From Motacilla alba alba (taxonomy: Eukaryota; Chordata; Aves; Passeriformes; Motacillidae): 64,000 bases of DNA. A model generated the notes under the pieces. The model saw only the letters and a list, made by a program, of their open reading frames with translations. It was not told the origin of the DNA and did no database searches. Position 1 is the stretch's first letter. The number at the start of each line of letters is the position of its first letter. Shown here piece after piece: positions 61,790 through 64,000 of this stretch. The position numbers were made by a program, and so were the translations under genes. The stretch is from the NCBI RefSeq assembly GCF_015832195.1, contig NC_052027.1, positions 19,628,688-19,692,687 of the forward strand, given 5' to 3'.

Positions 61790-62060
61790 ATTGTAAAATG
61801 AGTGAGGGATTAATGCAATAGCTGCAGTTATTAAAAATGCATTATTTCCCTATTAACGATTCAAAACAGATGCCAAAGATCGTCTCGACTAGAAATAAAA
61901 CTGCTGGAGTGAATAAAACATCCAGCAATTAGCTAACAGCAAATCAGAGATGCTCCAGATTTCACTGTAGCGCATTCATTAATTGCTTCTTTCAGAGCAA
62001 ATTTAATTTTTAATTCTGGGCTACAAAATTAATCCCTCAGCGTATTTTCTAAATAAAGCC
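61790..62060. other. Candidate conserved non-coding element
   Basis: AT-rich block dense in ATTAATGC, TATTAACGATT, CATTAATTGC, TTTAATTTTTAATTC and AATTAATCC words. It keeps CpGs (AACGATTC, GATCGTCTCGAC, GTAGCGCATT, CAGCGTATT). It has no coding frame and no transposon similarity. Its composition resembles deeply conserved vertebrate enhancers, but conservation cannot be tested here. Confidence 0.35.
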
Positions 62061-62189
62061 TCAAAACTGCAGCCAGACCAAAGCATCCATGTCTGGTAGT
62101 TTTGTTTCTAATGATTTCTATTTATAAATTGATAAATGGGAAGACTAAAAGCTAAATTTAATACCATCATGTGTATGTAGAAATGCAAA

Positions 62190-62250
62190 GCCCAATCCTG
62201 TTAGAGCTCTAGTAGCTCATTTTCATTCACAGCAAAGGGATCCCCATGTA
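62190..62250. repeat. Segment shared with 33.7 kb (unknown dispersed repeat)
   Basis: 62226-62246 is identical over 21 bases to 33677-33697, and the preceding AATCCTG..TTAGAG also aligns. Here the shared piece follows CTCATTTTCATTCACAG, which looks like a 3' splice site. No good donor follows within a plausible exon length. Confidence 0.6.
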
Positions 62251-62805
62251 CAGGTCCTGCAAAAACAGGTGCATCATATGCACTTGACTCAGAGATCACA
62301 GTTGAGGGGAAGGCAGTTTGGATATAACAACTTCAGAAATTGAAATTATGGGCAAACCAAACCAATTCCTGCCATGAGGATGATGGTAACAGCCTGGCTC
62401 CAGCACAGCAGCACATCTGTGAGCAGGGACAGCATAAACATTGCAGTGTGATTTGAAATTAAAGTCTATAGGCTAAAATATTCTGGTTTGCAGCTCTTTT
62501 AATCCTTCCCAAGAACAGAGTGCTGTGGGGTGAAGGATAATTTGTGTCAGGAGGGACTGGAGGAGGTGTGGACAGTGCAGTCCCTGCTCAGAGCAGGTAC
62601 AGCCAGTGGTGTCCCACTGACCTGAGCGTGGTGAGGACAGAGACCCCACGTCCTCTGCTGGCCTCTGTTCCCAAGTTTGACCAAGCTCATGGTGAAATTC
62701 CCTCTCTCCCTACCTTGTATCTAATTGGAATTTTCCTTACTGCAGTTTGGTTTGGCTGCCTCTTGTCCCTGGGAGAGGCTGCAGCTTTTCCATATTCTCC
62801 CTGTT
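62251..62805. other. Unique non-coding sequence
   Basis: Contains a short inverted repeat GTGCAT-CAT-ATGCAC at about 62270-62284. Nothing else is recognised. Confidence 0.5.
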
Positions 62806-63130
62806 CACAGAACCCCAGACTGGTCTGGGTTAGAAGGACCTCAAAGCCACGGGCAGGGACACCTTCCACTGGCCTCCAAGCCCTCTCCAGCCTGGCCTTG
62901 GACACTTCCAGGGATCCAGGAGCACCCACAGCTTCTCTGGGCACCTGTGCCAGGGTTGGACAATTCCGAGTGAAGAATTTTCCTTGATGTCCAAGCTGAG
63001 CCTCCCCTGGGCTGGCTTGGGGCTGTTCCCTCTCCTCCTGTCCCTGCTCCCTGGGAGCAGAGTCCCATTTCCCCTGGATGTCCCCTCCTGGCAGGGAGCT
63101 GTGCAGAGCCACAAGGTCTCCCCTGATCCC
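62806..63130 (-). mobile_element. CR1 LINE fragment, minus strand
   Basis: CACAGAACCCCAGACTGGTC, CACGGGCAGGGACACCTTCC, AGCCTGGCCTTGGACACTTC, ACAGCTTCTCTGGGCACCTG, GAAGAATTTTCCTTGATGTC and CTCTCCTCCTGTCCCTGCTC. About 325 bases of CR1 3' sequence with a short deletion after CCTCAAAGCC relative to the other copies. Non-coding remnant. Confidence 0.94.
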
Positions 63131-63690
63131 AAATTTTCTTGAGAGCAAACAAGGCCAGGGATGAGCTCCTTCCCACCCCCCAGTCCTGAGCCATCAGCTG
63201 GAGGTCCCACAGCACTCTGAAACTGCACAGGCTTTACATCCCCAGAGCAGGGAATTCCTGTCTTCACTGCACAAAAAAACCCTGAAGAAATTCAGATTTT
63301 TCAAGCACAAAGTTAAGCTACTCTAAGCTTTAATTCCAGAAGAAATATCACTAATAAAAATAACACCCTATGTGGAGCAAGACACTGAGACATTCAAGGA
63401 ACAGCTGGTTTTCCCATCAACATCCCAACAGGAAGATCCTTCAAATTAAAGCACTATCAACTAAGGACACAGGAAAACTAAAAGCCTCACTAAAAAGCAA
63501 GCAGGGAATCTAAGAGTTTTCAGGCCCTGCTCCTCACCAAAGGAATTTGACCTGTCTTACAACTCAACTATGGACTCACTACCACCAAATAAATGAAGAG
63601 CTCTGATGGGAGAAAAAACCAAACACACAAACAGATGCTGCAACACAAACCAAAAGGGTGAATCCAAGCATGCATGGATAGAGGTAACTA
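63131..63690. other. Unique non-coding sequence
   Basis: A-rich in places, with no recognised element. Confidence 0.5.
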
Positions 63691-63960
63691 GGGGATGAAA
63701 TATTCAAACCAGAAATATGTTTATGCATTTACAGATTTAGGATTCATTGTTTGCTTTTGTCTTTCCTTATTGCCCGTGCAAAGTGATTTTGATTTTTCAG
63801 CACCAGGCTTCCAATATTTTGATATTACTATTATTCATGAGCTGGCAATTATCACTAAGTCGATTGCTAATAGCAGAAGTAAAAATTCAAGACAATATTT
63901 TCCATGGCATGCACAGTTTTTTAACAGTTTTCATATTTCCAATGACTTAGATTAGCCGCC
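63690..63960. other. Candidate conserved non-coding element
   Basis: AT-rich sequence with ATTCATGAGCTGGCAATTAT, GTCGATTGCTAATAGC and TATGTTTATGCATTTAC. An 86-codon plus frame (63695-63955) crosses it but is not recognised. It shows no CR1 similarity. The assignment is tentative and based on composition and motif density only. Confidence 0.25.
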
Positions 63961-64000
63961 CTCTGATGCTTCTCTAAGATGTTACAATAAACACTGGCAT

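Noticed and set aside
62687..63267. Minus-strand frames of 124-153 codons, as CR1 reverse-transcriptase remains
   Set aside because: Only CR1 3' end blocks are present. No reverse-transcriptase motifs are visible.
1..64000. Endogenous retrovirus or other viral insertion
   Set aside because: No LTR pair, primer-binding site, polypurine tract context or pol-type frame was recognised anywhere.
1..64000. tRNA, rRNA or snoRNA genes
   Set aside because: No cloverleaf or A/B-box arrangement and no rRNA-like sequence was noticed. Short C/D-like words occur only at chance level.

Overview
This window looks like vertebrate, avian nuclear DNA, most likely from a songbird. The evidence is at least fourteen short fragments of CR1 non-LTR retrotransposon (the dominant avian LINE), all 5'-truncated and keeping the typical 3' end (AGAATC...GGTTGGAAGGGACCTT read on the minus strand). 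There are no mammalian SINEs or L1. Gene-dense coding is absent, and there are no ribosome-binding-site-led ORFs, operons, tRNAs, rRNAs or CRISPR arrays. The songbird assignment is an inference from the CR1 consensus I remember.

I could not support any complete protein-coding gene. Nearly all open frames are chance frames, CR1 antisense frames or simple-repeat frames. The window reads as intergenic or intronic DNA with one convincing promoter-like block. That block is a two-part CpG-rich region at about 34.5-35.6 kb. It holds a GC box, purine, C-run and GGAC tracts, and several splice-donor-like sites. A short minus-strand exon-like frame (34424-34500) ends at a strong GTAAGA donor and starts in a good initiation context. 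A second, smaller CpG-rich block lies at about 46.83-47.24 kb and has a plus-strand donor.

Layout: 1-10.3 kb is single-copy DNA with an AT/GT microsatellite at 9.1 kb. 10.3-21 kb holds a T-rich tract, four clear CR1 pieces and one doubtful one. 21-34 kb is mostly unique, with an A/C tract, a 10-bp purine-rich minisatellite (28.9 kb) and two CR1 pieces. 34.4-36.3 kb is the CpG block followed by two CR1 copies joined tail to tail. 36.3-52 kb is mostly unique, with A-rich tracts, an AT microsatellite beside a CR1 at 43.2 kb, the second CpG block and an (AC)n run at 50.6 kb. 52.2-54.4 kb has a CpG-retaining AT-rich block, three CR1 pieces and a 20-21-bp minisatellite. 54.4-64 kb is mostly unique, with two compact palindromes, two more CR1 pieces and AT-rich blocks that look like conserved non-coding elements.

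The items I would look at first are the minus-strand first-exon candidate, the near-perfect hairpin carrying two inverted TGACAG sites (58953-58986), the 21-bp exact duplication between 33.7 kb and 62.2 kb, and the CpG-retaining AT-rich blocks. I did not find a clearly new biological system.
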